From: Erythrophleum ivorense
Lineage: Eukaryota; Streptophyta; Magnoliopsida; Fabales; Fabaceae
DNA: 64,000 nucleotides
Assembly: GCA_026724425.1 (NCBI GenBank)
Contig: JAIUCV010001269.1
Coordinates: 62,001-126,000 of the forward strand
Direction: 5' to 3'
Shown one piece after another: positions 25,970 to 38,377 of the stretch (its first letter is position 1; every line of letters starts with the position of its first letter). The translations under genes and the position numbers were made by a program. The notes beneath the pieces are model-generated. The model was not told where the DNA came from. It made no database searches and worked only from the letters and a program-made list of their open reading frames with translations.

Positions 25970-26003
<34 letters not shown>

Positions 26004-27453
26004 TTGTCTACACTCTTTCTCTCTTGAGAAGAGATTAGATAACAAACTACAAGCCAATCTTTAATTACTCGTAGGTTGAGTTAACCCATCATGAGTGACC
26101 TCGATTAAGTATCTCTTACTTGCACATTATGGGATGAATTCACATAAAGTTTTTCATGAAATGAAATTTCTGTATCTCTCTTCTCATATTTTCATACTTA
26201 TTATTCAGCCATAATTGTTTGGGCAATATATTTGAGAGCTCTTATACTAGCAATCCCTCTCAGGATCAACAAAAAATTTACAACCCTATTATTTATTTGA
26301 TATGTCATAAATATATCTTAGATGTCCTAAATGTGTTTATATACAATTTACATACGATGTCTCTAGTCTTTCATGAGCTATAATTGCTCAGAGCCTTACC
26401 ATTATAATCTCCAATATGGTTTGTGTCTGCACTTATGATGCTTCTTGAAATAGCTTCATAACAAATTTGTCTCAAACACAAATATATTGTGTGTTATATT
26501 TCACTTGATCTCCCTTATGCCTACATATCACTAAGATCAAAATTAATTACTTTGCTCTTTTAGGTCACATAATCATAACCCTGGGATACATACAAAAGTA
26601 GCATACTCATCACCTTATGATACTTCTAAAGTCATAGATTGACACAACAATGAAGTAGGGATTTATTCACTTACTTTACAACTATGGTTATAAAGCACAT
26701 GCAATATGAAATGTATGCTATGGTGTGCCTTTTATTCCATAAGAGTTATGCCAATTTTTCTTTTTTAATTTTACATCATACAAATGTTAGTCTAGGTATG
26801 CCATGTACTTGATTTGAGTCTTGCTAGTCCACTCACCTCTCTAATTACTTGGAGGCGACTTCGCATTTGGCTATATATATTGTGGATGATGGCTATCCAT
26901 AATTAGATCCTCATATGACTTCTTTCTTTAGACCTCATTTTGATCTCTTACTAGGACAACATAGTGAGAGGTATTTTTTGCTATAGCAAAACATGTCTAC
27001 TGAGATGCATAATTTTGATTTTTGAATTGAAGATGCAAGAGGCAACCACGGTTTCAAGATTCTGAGGCTTTTAGAGTGATTTCTGAAAGGGAAATGCATA
27101 GAGGAGCTAGGTTTTGGGTGCAATAAGCTTAGATTAAATATTGGAGACTGAGAAATCGCACAACCATTGAGTTTTCTTTATCTTCTACCTTTCTTCTTTT
27201 ATGGATTCTTGTTTTTTTGAACTTTTTGCTTGGTTTGTATTGTTTAAAGTCATGTGTAGCTAGATATTGTGGATCCTAGGTTTTCTTGAACCTTATTGTC
27301 ATGTAATAGAGATTTTGTGTAGTTACTATGGTTAAATCTTGGATTTGAATGCTTCATCGGGTTTGTATTGTTCATTTAAGAGCTTGACCACCTCTTCCAT
27401 GAATTTGGGGATTAAGGTTAGCCTTTGAGAAAAGGGAAATCTTAATGGACTAT
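25013..27453. other. Intergenic region upstream of the trihelix gene
   Basis: No supported gene. It contains an AT-rich section (25150-25500), microsatellites at 25919-26003, and unique-looking DNA up to the LTR start at 27454. A 62-codon minus frame at 26935-27123 has no recognisable domain and is probably fortuitous. Positions 26040-27440 could be a decayed transposon that I do not recognise. The last five bases (ACTAT, 27449-27453) are the left flank of the next LTR. Confidence 0.45.
25919..26003. repeat. Compound microsatellite (CT)22 ... (ATT)11
   Basis: A perfect CT tract at 25919-25962 is followed after 8 bp by a perfect ATT tract at 25971-26003. Confidence 0.95.
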
Positions 27454-28435
27454 TGTAATAATTAGTAATTCAAAAATTAAATTGAACCTTGATAAACTGA
27501 TATGGGAATACCCTAAAGCACGGAAAATTAAGTCTAAATGATATGAGGATGTTAATTACACCATCTTAAAATATGGTTTAGAATATAAAGTTAACCCGGA
27601 ACTAGCGCCAAAATAGCCAAATAGAGAGCTATAGAGACCAGTGGCATTTTTGTAATTTTAAGCAACTTTTAGAAAACTCAAATGAGGGATCTTTAAATAA
27701 AAAAATTAAGTTTTTTGAGATCCTTAAAGGCCCTAAAAATCATAAGAACTCTTAAAATGGTCAAAAATCCCTTCGGTATGCATTTTAGAGTATCCATTGA
27801 CCAAAACTTTGACTAAATCATTTGGTAAGGTTTTAAATCCAATTTGGGTGAAGTCAAAATCATTTTATGAATTAGAGGACCTAAAATTTATGATGGAAAA
27901 ATTATTTTTAAAAAAGAGTTGAAATAAGCCCAAATAGAAAGAATCAAGATAGGGGACTAAATTGAAATTTTAAAAAATATTATAAGTGAGCTCCCCCTCT
28001 TTAAAATCATGTCCACTCTTCTCCACTCTTTTAACCAATATTCCTCTGGTCTAAAACAAATCCAAGAATGGCTCAAAGTGGCGCACAAGAAGAGGGAGCA
28101 AGGGGAAGAGAAACAAGCCTTGAAAGTGTAAGAATATGTCACTTTTCCATGCTTCTTGCTTCATTAAACTTCTTCTCCTCTTTCTCCTCTCTTTTCTCTT
28201 AGTTTTGGTGACTTAATTGGTGATGTTTTGTGGCTAGTTCAGTAGAGAGAAAAGAGAATTTAGGAGAACTTTTGGAAGCTTGTGAAAGCTCTCTTGAAAA
28301 GCTTCAAAATAAGGTAAGAAACCATGGCCTAAGTTGCTTCTTCTTGACTTTCCTCCATGCTCATGTTTCAGTCAGAATTATAGACATATGTAAAGGACTT
28401 TATTTTGATTTAAAGATGATAGGATTGGGATTTTG
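27454..28435 (+). mobile_element. Left part of an LTR (LTR-5)
   Basis: Starts TGTAATAATTAGTAATTC and aligns with the start of the LTR at 55919 (TGTAATAGTCAGTAATTC), so it is the same subfamily. It stops at 28435 at ATAGGATTGGGATTTTG, where the 55919 copy continues uninterrupted past about 56880. At that point an LTR-B copy begins. The right half was not found in the window. Confidence 0.7.
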
Positions 28436-29923
28436 TGTAACACCCCAAAATTGATTAAGGATAATTATAATTAATTAGGGATCAATATGGGTTTAAATAG
28501 GAAATTACTTAAGAGAGGTGGACATTAATTTAGGCCTTATGATTAATTTAATCATGATTTGTATTAAGTGTAAAAGCCTAATTTTAGCCTTAGGGAGATC
28601 CAATTCCATTTCTTAGAGACCCAATATTTATTTGTATAGACCTAAATGTTAATGGACTTTTTAGCTTAGCCCAACTTTTATATATGACCTATGTAACCTT
28701 ATAATCTATAGCCCAACAAGCATATGACTAAATCCACTTGGATTTTGGGCCCTTAGGTCAACCTATAACCCATCTAAACTCTAATTTTACTTTAGCCTTG
28801 CCTTCATTATGCAGAAACATTTAGAGACACAAAGCATTTTCGGAGGTTTAAGGTAGAGGCTAGGGTTCTTGTCATAAATCTACCATTTCCCACTCCTAGA
28901 GTTAAAATCAACTATGGTGATTGTTATATAACTTAATCATCTCCTCTTTCTCTTCAATTTGACCCAATTAGTTTCTCATTTGGAGCATTTTCACCATACC
29001 TTAAATCTGATTTGGGTTGTTTGATGTTTTCGTAGAGATTTTTTGGAGGTTGAGGGTAGGAGAGATATTGTGTAAGTATAAACTCCTTATTTTAATGCAT
29101 TCTCTGCTGGTTTAAGACCCCCATAGTTGATTTATAGTATAAGTATTAATTTTGTATGAATTTACCTAGAATTTGAAGTGATATTTTGAGGTTACTGGTG
29201 TGGGAATAATCAAATTTGAAATTTGAGACTTGTAGTGGCTAAGTAAGTATTCTCTAGGTAGCCATTAGCATTTTAATTCTTTGGGTACCTATTTGCTACT
29301 ATAAATGATGATTTAGAATAGTGATTTTTTTGATGTTGTGATTATCGGGAGATTTTGGTACCACTGGTAGTTTTCCAATTTGTCTACAGAGTGAGATAAT
29401 TGAGGTTAATGTTAATTCCATGTATATATCTACTGTATATGTATGATTTTGAATACTAAATGAATGGTTGGCTATCTGATATATTGTGGTTAGATCTTGT
29501 GAGTCCATGGTGGAGCTGTGGTGCCACTGCCACCTGTGCATTATGTTTTGATTGGATACTAGGTTATGATCAGATCTTTGTATACACTGAGCCCAAATTG
29601 TACTCATTAGAAAGTTGGTGCCATGGACAGGCCTTTCCTAGTGTTAATGGCCTTTACCATGTGGAAATATGATTGTTGATATGGGATAATAATCACTGAC
29701 AGTCTAATTATTTTATTTGCTGATTTAACTATTATTTCTAATGCTTATTTGATTAATTGCATACATGTTAATTAAATTGAAATATATGAATGGAATTTGC
29801 CTTTGGTTACTGAGATTTACATCTCACCCCATTTCATGGGTTAATTATTTCAGGTGAAGATCCTTCGAGTAAGAATAAAGGAAAGCAAGTGAACGAATAT
29901 CCATGAGCTAAGATCATGTGTGG
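28436..29923 (+). mobile_element. Left part of an LTR-B copy inserted in LTR-5
   Basis: Starts TGTAACACCCCAAAATTG. It is collinear with the reverse complement of about 2271 down to 785, including the GGTGAAGATCC...GAGTAAG section. The flanking pentamer is TTTTG (28431-28435). It is interrupted at 29924 by a minus-strand LTR, and its remainder (the part matching the reverse complement of 1-780) is not visible downstream. Confidence 0.65.
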
Positions 29924-32820
29924 TGTAATAGCATATTATATTCTAACATTGAACCTCGTCTCACAAGTGAGATTATACGATTTATTCAAAAGATCTTAAG
30001 AAATACATTAAAATAATGAATTTAATTACGTTGCGTAGCGGATAAATTTTTTATTTTACGTCTCTGAGACCCCATGAACTCATCAACAACATTCTCTAAT
30101 TATTTTCCATATATACAAATTATAACATTCTCAAAAATTGGCACCAACCACGGATCAACGGTCAAAAATCCCAAAATTCATTTATTTCCCGCGGTTGTAC
30201 AGTAACAAATTTTAGGGGCAATTTTGAAAAATCATAACTAAATGTAGAAAAAATAAAATTACACAAACCATAGCTTTTTGGAAAGCTCTAGATGTTAACT
30301 TTACATTAAAAATAATTCCAAGACATAATCATAGCCTTTGGACCACGTTTGATAATGAAATAGCCATAAAGGTCTGACTATCCTTAGTACTGATACAGTT
30401 TACTGTCATAAAATTAAAAAATGTCCAATTAATTCCACAAAACTCCAATCCATGCAAATGATACCAATATGAAAAGCTACATATATTTGCTAGAGGGAAA
30501 AATAACTTTAGGGTAGTCCAGGCATGTCCAGGACTCGAAAACTAATCAAATAGTAACATAAATTTGACTGGACGCCTGATACTGGATAACAACTTCAAAA
30601 ATTAATATCTCCTTCTCTAGACATCCAAATGCGGTGTTTCCAATTGACATAAGTCACTGGGAAGGTCTTGTTTCTCTTTGTAAAATATTGTGGCAATTGG
30701 ATATCATTTGCCCTATGAGTAACAGAGTTTTATTTCGGACCAAAATGAATAGTGCATTGAACCAAAATTAGAAATTTTGCCAACTTCAAAAATTCATCAA
30801 ATATTCTGTAGACCTCCAAATAATACCCACTTTAACTTTTCAAAAAGCTCTCAACAAGCTCTAGATGCATGCCAAATTTAGGCCAATAATAGCTCATTTA
30901 GATAAAAAGTGATATAGCTCACCAATTTGGTAAATTTTGCCTCTTATAAGGTATCATTTTGGTCCAAATGGCTTTCCTTTGAGTTTGGCACCTCTTGGAC
31001 AAGTTTAAAAACATGAATATGACTTGTAAGAACTGCCCAAGTGGTCCCAAATATCATACATCTCATTTTGACCATCTCACACCCAAGAATACATATATTC
31101 AAGTATGCACCCAAGTGTTCAATTTCTATATTTCCATTGTCTTGGCACCATACAAGGTTCATACATTATTCATACATAATATTATATTTGTTCATAGTCT
31201 TACATTACAAAAATAACATGTACAATATCACTCTTACATTGATACACAAAGAAAACTACAAAAGGTTTAAAGTATAGCCTTTTAAGGCTCTTGGCTTGTT
31301 TTCTTTGCTTCTTGTGAGCCACCTAGACAATTCAAGACGAAAGGAGAAAGAGGAGTGAGATTCTAAGAATCTTAATAGCTCACACACCTATTCACACACA
31401 CATTTAAGGCATATATACATCTAAGCACATGTATGGAAGGTTTGGCAACCATAAAGTATGCAAAATCATAATTCCCAAGCCACTTATTCACATTCAAGCC
31501 AAGACCATACTTTAGGGACTTTTGATTTTGCCTCACACTATTTCTAGGACTTTTGGATTTGCCTCATTCTTGGTCTAGGGACTTTTGACTTGGCCTCACT
31601 CTTCCAAGAGACTTTGGCCTTGTCTCACCCATGCCATGAGACTTTTGGCATCTCCTCACTTTCATTAAGGGACTTTTGGCATCACCTCACTTTCATTAAG
31701 GGACTTTTGGCATCACCTCACTCTTATGAGCCATTTCCATAACCATAGTAATTCAAGAAGACACATTAGTACCAATGTAAAGTCAAGGCATCGAGTGGCA
31801 TACCATTAAGTCACAAGAACACACACAAACATACAATAACATACACATGCATACAAGAATGGAAGGAGAATGAGGTGGAGAGCTACATTGGATTTATGCA
31901 AGCTTTTCTTGATCCTTTCCTTCCCTCTTTTTGGCCTCATAAGTGTACCTAGGTGGGTGGATGTTCTCTTGGCCTAGCCACCATAAACAACGTACAATTA
32001 TACACTTGAAGCAAGCCAAGACGCTAAACTAAAGCTTGAATATACACTTGGTCTCATAAGTGGTATAATGGTTCCATAATTGGCCAATGAAGCAACTCTC
32101 ATATTTTAAGTTCTAAGCTCCATTCTCTTGTTATTTCTAGACTTCTTGGACTCATTTAAGGTCTTTGGAGCCCTCACACATTCACTTGCACAATTGGAAA
32201 CATAAGTTGCTTCATAAGGCACCATTATGGATATCATTTCTCCATCTCTCATTCCATGGCTCTTAAATTTTTTCCAATGGTTTCTCCCATCTTTTAACAT
32301 CATATAAAGTTCCAAACCAAGGCTAGAGTAAATTAAAACACTCCCAAGTCCTTTGAACTTAGCTTGGCCAAAACTAGTACCATGGAAGGGCTTCTTGGAG
32401 TTTCAAATTTTTTCTTGATGGGAGAGCCACTTGGGAGGATTTTTAGAGGTCTTACGAGCTCAATGAAACATTCAAATAGCCAAGAAAACACTCACACAAA
32501 ATCAGATTTTACAAAACTCTAAAGAAGATTACATTTTTCTATCTTGTTTTCTATTAGTTTTCCTTGGAATTTCTTGCCATATTCCATCTCCCTATAGCCT
32601 AAAACCCTTGTTTCTCTCTTGTTTTTGGATAGAACTCCCTCCCATCTAATGGTTCTGTACAAGGCCAAAAATGACACAAGGGAGAGCAACAAAGAAGAAG
32701 CACTAAGAATGGAAAATTACCTTGGATTCTAACTTGGTTTCAAAGCTTCTTCTCCTTGGTTCTCTTCTCTTCAAGTAATTCAAACTCTCTCCTTGTGTTC
32801 CGGACCAAAAATAGAACCAA
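29924..32820 (-). mobile_element. LTR (LTR-7), minus strand, 5' end missing
   Basis: Starts TGTAATAGCATA on the plus strand (the 3' end of a reverse LTR). It is collinear with LTR-4: for example, 30180-30240 matches 16905-16965 and 32330-32820 matches 19020-19500. Similarity stops near 32820, about 0.8 kb before the expected terminal TATTACA, and an unrelated segment follows. No matching right-hand TGTGG duplication was found. Confidence 0.65.
31511..31727 (-). repeat. 31-bp minisatellite in LTR-7 with exact units
   Basis: The block GACTTTTGGCATCxCCTCAC starts at 31640, 31671 and 31702, an exact 31-bp period. The last two units are identical over at least 20 bases, so they duplicated recently relative to the more diverged units upstream. 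Confidence 0.85.
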
Positions 32821-35187
32821 ATAGCTCAAACATTCCACGTTGCAACTGCTATTCCAACACACATATCACTCATAGGTTTCCTTCCCTCACTTGAAGCAAC
32901 ACTCTTCACACATGTAACTTATCTCTCACGAGTCACTCACTCATTCAGCACACTCTCTCATTCATAAAGATATCCTTATCCAACTCACCTAACATAAACA
33001 CACATTCACACAAGAGCTTACGTGGGTTAGCACACACGGGGCACAAGACCAAGTCAAAGCATGTAGATGCATATGCCTCTTTCCACATGGATTACTTACA
33101 CACATTCATGCAGCTTATCTTATGCAGCTTTAGCTTACTAACGTGGTTCAAGAGGAGAGCAACTTCACTTTTCATACAAATGGGTTAGAGGAGAAGCACG
33201 TGAGGAATAAAAACTCGAGCTTGGGTTCTATGTGGCAAGGAGCTTGCATGGAGAAAATATGAAGGAACTAGCCACAGGATCTGGTGCTTTGAGAGGAAGA
33301 AGGAAGAGTTGAGTAGACAAAAAAGCAACACAAGCATTAGTTCATCAAGAAGCTATAGTTTTAACATGAAGGAGAATGTAGAAGAAATGGGATGGATAAG
33401 AGAGTGAATGAAGGAAGAGTTGAAAGAGCTAAAGATAGAACGCATGAAGAAGTAAAGGACATTGGGAAGAAGAAGAAGCTACAGTAGAAATATATGAGGA
33501 GCCGAGCAAAGAAAAGCCACAAGCTAGATAGAATGTGAAAGGAGCTGAGAGTGAAAAGAAGCAGAAGGAAAGAAAGGCATGAGCTGGAGACTAAGGAAGC
33601 AACACATACATGAACACACGAAGCAACAGCACATGGATTCAGCAAGAGAAGAGGTAGAACATGGAATGAGCAAGGAAGATACACTCATGAAGAAGCTACG
33701 TGATGGGCAGAATGTGCATGTGAGAGAAGGTTCCCACGTGAGAAAAGAGAAGAAGCTTCATGTTAACACACACATGCAGAAATAGAGGGAAGAATTAAGC
33801 AGAATGTAGAAAAGTGGAAAACTCGTGGCAAAGAAAGAAAACACATGAGGAAGAAGGAGCAGCAAATGAGTAGCACGAGCAAAATCCATATGAACAGTGC
33901 AGCGCTAAGCTGTGAGTTGAGATTAGCAAGTCAGCTCATGTTGAAGGAATAAAGCAACATCAGAACACATGATGTGCAAATAAAGAAAAAAAGAGAACGT
34001 GATTCATTTAGTAAGAAAGAAACTATAGGAAATTGAAACAAAAGAGCTAATGAGCTGAGCAAGGACTGAACACGTGATACAAAAAAAATATAAAAAGAAA
34101 AGAGGAAGCACGTGAGAATGAGTTGTGGGCTGACTTGTAAACATGTGAAAAGGAATTAAGGAGGCACGTGAGGAAGAGTGTGGGAGGCTGGAGGCTGGAG
34201 ACAGAACCATTAATCCATTATGCCATCTCATTTGATATCCATGCCATTCCATTTGTCTTTTCCGCACTCCACTCCATCCACACTGTAGCCATTTTTCTCC
34301 ACCTATCATCCTTCCATTTCCATTCCAATGAAGCTTTAATTCTCCATCTGTGATTAGCTTGGAAGAAGAGCCTTGGTTGAAGTTTGAATCAAGAGATTTG
34401 CAAGGGATTTTGGGCCAAGATACCTATTTTATTTTCTTCTTTTTCTATGTTAATTTTAATTATTTTATCTACTTGGTTAAGCTTGTAAATGATTGAGATT
34501 GATGTAGTTTATGATTGATGGCTAGTTAGACATTAATTAGGAGAGAATTTGAATGATTATTTGATTAATTTTTTTCATTATTCTGAAATTTGCCATGTAT
34601 GCAATCAAGGTGTTTGATGAAATGCATGAGTGAAATTATGTGCTTGATTGTTTGATTTGAAGATTTCTTGGAGTTTGGTAGGTTAATTGAACATCCTAGA
34701 GTGTTAATTCGAAGGCTAATTAATCAATTAATCACTCAATTTGAAGTGTTCATTGGTCCTAAAGGCAAGAATTAATGATTTAGTGCGAGGTTGAGGTTTC
34801 AATTCAGTATTAACTTGTTAATTTCTTGAATCTTGAATGGTAATTCAAGATCATTTGCCATGAACACAATTAGGGACTCTTAGACTAGAATTAATTAAAT
34901 TGAATTAGGATAAGGATAGCAGATACCAAGGGATGAATCTAAAACTAGTCACATGTTTATCATTCACCCCATAATTCATGTAATTAGGTAGTAGTTAGTT
35001 ATTTTGTTTCAGTTTAATTAGATCACAAACCCCCCTTAATTTGGGTAGTTTTAGGATCCTTTAACACTTAGAAAACTTAATTAAATATTGAATTCCATTT
35101 CCAAGGGAGATGACCAAGGTTGTACCACTAATTATAAAATTTAATCCAACTTAGTTTTATTTTGAAGGTTGTGCGACACAATCGTCA
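32821..35187 (+). repeat. Unclassified LTR/leader-like segment
   Basis: No protein is recognised. Positions 32840-34350 are purine-rich on the plus strand, with repeated AGCACGTGAGGAA-like blocks. Positions 34400-35187 are AT-rich and end with GGGAGATGACCAAGGTTGTA and GTGCGACACAATCGTCA. This style resembles the 3' end of LTRs in other plant Ty3/gypsy lineages, but no TGGCGCC-type primer site follows. Neither boundary shows a target duplication. It directly precedes the gag start of element A, where a Tekay-type leader with an initiator-Met primer site would be expected. Confidence 0.35.
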
Positions 35188-36539
35188 ATGAATACCAAGA
35201 AAGGTAGGTCCTCTAGAAAGGCTAGAGTAGAGCCTATTGATCATATGACTAGAGCCTTAAAGGCTATTATGGCTCACTTGGATCCGTAGCAGGCCATGAT
35301 GTAGCAGCAATAGAAAGTAATTATACAGTTGCAAGAATGGCTTACTCAAAGAGAAAGTGAGAGGCCTACTCCTTCCTAGCCACATCACTTAAATCATCCT
35401 AAGAATTCAGAGGCAATCCCCTCAAGCTAACTATCATAGCATCAGCAGACCTCTCAGACTCCACTTGCTCAAACACCTCCTACTCAACAGTAGCTTACTA
35501 TTTAGCTGGCTATTTAGTAGTTTAGAAAATAAGAGCCTTTAACCTTTGATGGTGAATTGAACATAGAAAAAGCCGAGGCCTGGATCATACATTTATAAAA
35601 CATATTCAAAGTCATGGAGTGCACGTTTGAGTAGAAGGTAGTAATGGCTATCTTTTAGCTAGAGAAAGAAGCTAATTATTGGTGGAGGAGCACTGAACCT
35701 ATGATCAAGTTAAAGAGCCTCTCGATCAACTGCGAAACATTTTTATAGTCATTTTATAAATAGTATTTTTCAGTTCTATTTAGGATGAGAAAGAGTCATA
35801 ATTTATTCTTTTTAGATAGATTGAGGGAATGTTTATGGATCGATACGTGGCAAAATTCTTAGAGCTTTCTAAATATTCATCTTACATCTAGAAGCATGAT
35901 GATGAGAGGTGGAAAGTAGACAAGTTAGAGAAGGGCTATTACCAGAAATCAAAGACAGAGTGGTGCCCTAAAGGATAAGGGATTTCAATGCATTAGTAGA
36001 GGTTATAGAGTTACAGAAGCAAACTTAAGAACCATAAGAGTACCTCTAAGTGCAAAACCCCCTTCCTTGAGAACAAGAGGCCACGGGACGAGGTACCATC
36101 CACTGATAATAGCAAAAAGGGTGGCAGAGGACCATGGAACAGAAGAGAAAAGAGTAAGAAGAGACCAGCTTAGTCCAGTAGAGGTAGTTCCACTCTAGCA
36201 GCCTATAGCAGTATGGCAAGAATCACAGAGGTAGACTATGTTATGCAGGCCAGAATGTGTGTTTCAGGTGTGGCAAGTCAGGGCATATGGCTAAAGATTG
36301 CACACAACAAAGGGAGGTAGCTCTTGCATCAAGACCATAGACCTAGGGTAGAGTTTTTGCCCTAACACAACAGGAGGCTAGCAAATCCCTGAATCTAGTC
36401 CAAGGTACTATTAAGATTAATGATTATACTGTAAATACATTGTTTGATTAGTGTGTTAGTCATTCTTTCATATCCTATGACTATATTAAGAGGTTGGATC
36501 TGAGTATATGTGCATTACCATATGATTTAATGTATCTAC
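35188..36539 (+). pseudogene. Element A gag and start of protease, degenerate
   Basis: A decayed Ty3/gypsy chromovirus Gag, the capsid/nucleocapsid precursor. It begins MNTKKGRSSRKARVEP and shows family hallmarks: a PLTFDGELNIEKAEAWI block, a YVAKFLELSKYSSYI block and an intact CCHC zinc knuckle CFRCGKSGHMAKDC (36260-36301). A protease start, RVFALTQQEASKSLNLVQGT, follows. Many in-frame stops interrupt it, mainly TAG in glutamine-rich regions. A frameshift near 35828 is needed to reach the YVAKFLELS block. The protease active site reads D-stop-C instead of D-S-G. The frame is cut at 36539 by insertion of a minus-strand LTR and resumes at 45562. Confidence 0.85.
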
Positions 36540-38377
36540 TATAACACCATAATCATCTAACCTATCTCATTTCATTTCAAGCTTATTTCTTTGGCCAAGC
36601 ACTATTCCTTAAGAAAATACCATTAAAATAATAGATTATTTCTGTGTTATGTCGTGGATAAAATTTTTATTTTATGTCCTGTGGACCATATGAACTCATC
36701 TATCTCATTCTCCTATTTAAATACAAATATATAACTCAAAATCATCTCAAAGTGTGGCAAAAAACTCAAGCTCATGAACCATATATATAAAAATTACATG
36801 TGCAGCCTCGGGTTAGTGTGCCAAGTTTCTATCATAGAGTTTAAAAAATCATAATTAATTCTAAAAAAATTAAAATCAAGTACACTATACTATTCTAGAA
36901 AGCTACAGATGTCTAATTTATGCTAAAAATAAGTCTAGATCAAAACAAGAACTTTTAGCCACTAAAAATTGATGGAGCAATACCTGAACTCAACTAGCAC
37001 TACTAGTACTATCATAGAACTTCAAAAATTCATATCTCCCTGATTAGACATACGATTGGGGTGATCTTGGTATTTATAGAAAGCTTATCATTTCTAGTTT
37101 ATGTATGTAAAATTTCATAAGCATTGGAAACCATTTGGCTCTCGAATGATATAGGAGAAGAAATTGACAATATGAACAATAACCATACTAGAACAGCTAA
37201 AATTTGGCAACATTGAAAATTGATAATTAATTCCACAGAGTTCCAAATAATCTAGTATTTAGCTTTCCAAAAAAATCTGGATGAAATCTATATGTATGCC
37301 AAATTTCATGAGGAAATTCGTTCTTTTGGTTAGATCTTGACATTAGGTTTCAAAATGGTCAATTTTATGCTTTCTAAGGGTCTCAAATGGTCCAAATTAG
37401 CTTTTAAGACATTCATGGCCACTTAAGCACATGGGAAAGCACCAAAATGGTCTATTAAATATGTCTCAAAGGTGCATAACCCCAGATTTTGCAAACTCAT
37501 GCTCTCACCCCAAGGTATACACAAGATCATGCAAACTTCATCTTGCCATTCAATCTCAAAAAGTTGCTATATCATTCACATGGCATCAAATCACTTATAT
37601 ACATCAAGTATCTATATAATTACACATGTTCAAATGGTTATACAACATATTCATCATAGGATTACATCATATGCCATCAAAATGGTTACAAAGTGAACAA
37701 AATCACACACTTTCTTGTCAATCTTTCTCTTTCAAGCTTGGTGGCTCCCATTCCTTGGTTCACTTGGCCCACCTAGACATGTTAAGCAATGGGGAGGAAG
37801 GAATGAGATTTGTGGAATCCCAATAGCACTTCTCCCTTCCAACCATACATAAAGGATGAAAATCTAAGTCTAAAATGCATACATGGATATCATGGAGTGC
37901 ATAATCATACATGCAACATTTCTTGAACTTAAAAAGTCATATAAAACATACATAGGTTTGCAAAGCAAATGGTTTAGCCTCACCGATTCTCTTTGGGGAT
38001 TTTGGACTTGCCTCGCCCATTTTCTTAAGAGATTTATGACTAAGCCTTACCCTTTAGAGACTTTTGGCTTTGTCTTACCCATTCTTGGGGGCTTTTGGCT
38101 CATCCTCACCCTAGCTAAGGGGCTTTTGGCTTCACCACACTCAAGCAAACCAAAACATATTCATAAAACATCATTCAAGTGTATGACAAAGCATTATAGT
38201 ACCATGGCATATAGATACATGCTAAAACATCCTTAATGGCTTAAAACATGCACACATACATTTGAAGACAAGATAAACATCCACTCATGTGTGAGAGAAA
38301 AAGAGAGAGCTACCTTGGTGCACAACAACACACTTTTCTCTTTGATAATGGTTCCTTTCCCTTGGCTAAGCATTCAC
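36540..38377 (-). mobile_element. LTR-8 left part (solo LTR inserted in element A)
   Basis: Starts TATAACACCATA, a mutated TGTAACACCA. The preceding pentamer TCTAC (36535-36539) recurs at 45557-45561 after the other end of the same LTR, giving a perfect target duplication across 9 kb. The LTR itself is about 3.5 kb; the rest of the span is element N1. It carries a degenerate 31-bp array near 37980-38140. Confidence 0.85.

Noticed and set aside
31511..31727. Regularly spaced 31-bp repeats suggesting a CRISPR array
   Set aside because: The units are contiguous tandem repeats without unique spacers, and they recur in every LTR copy of a plant genome.
33361..34309. Several frames of about 100 codons in the purine-rich repeat on either strand
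   Set aside because: They result from low-complexity purine/pyrimidine bias that reduces stops. They show no domains and resemble no known protein.
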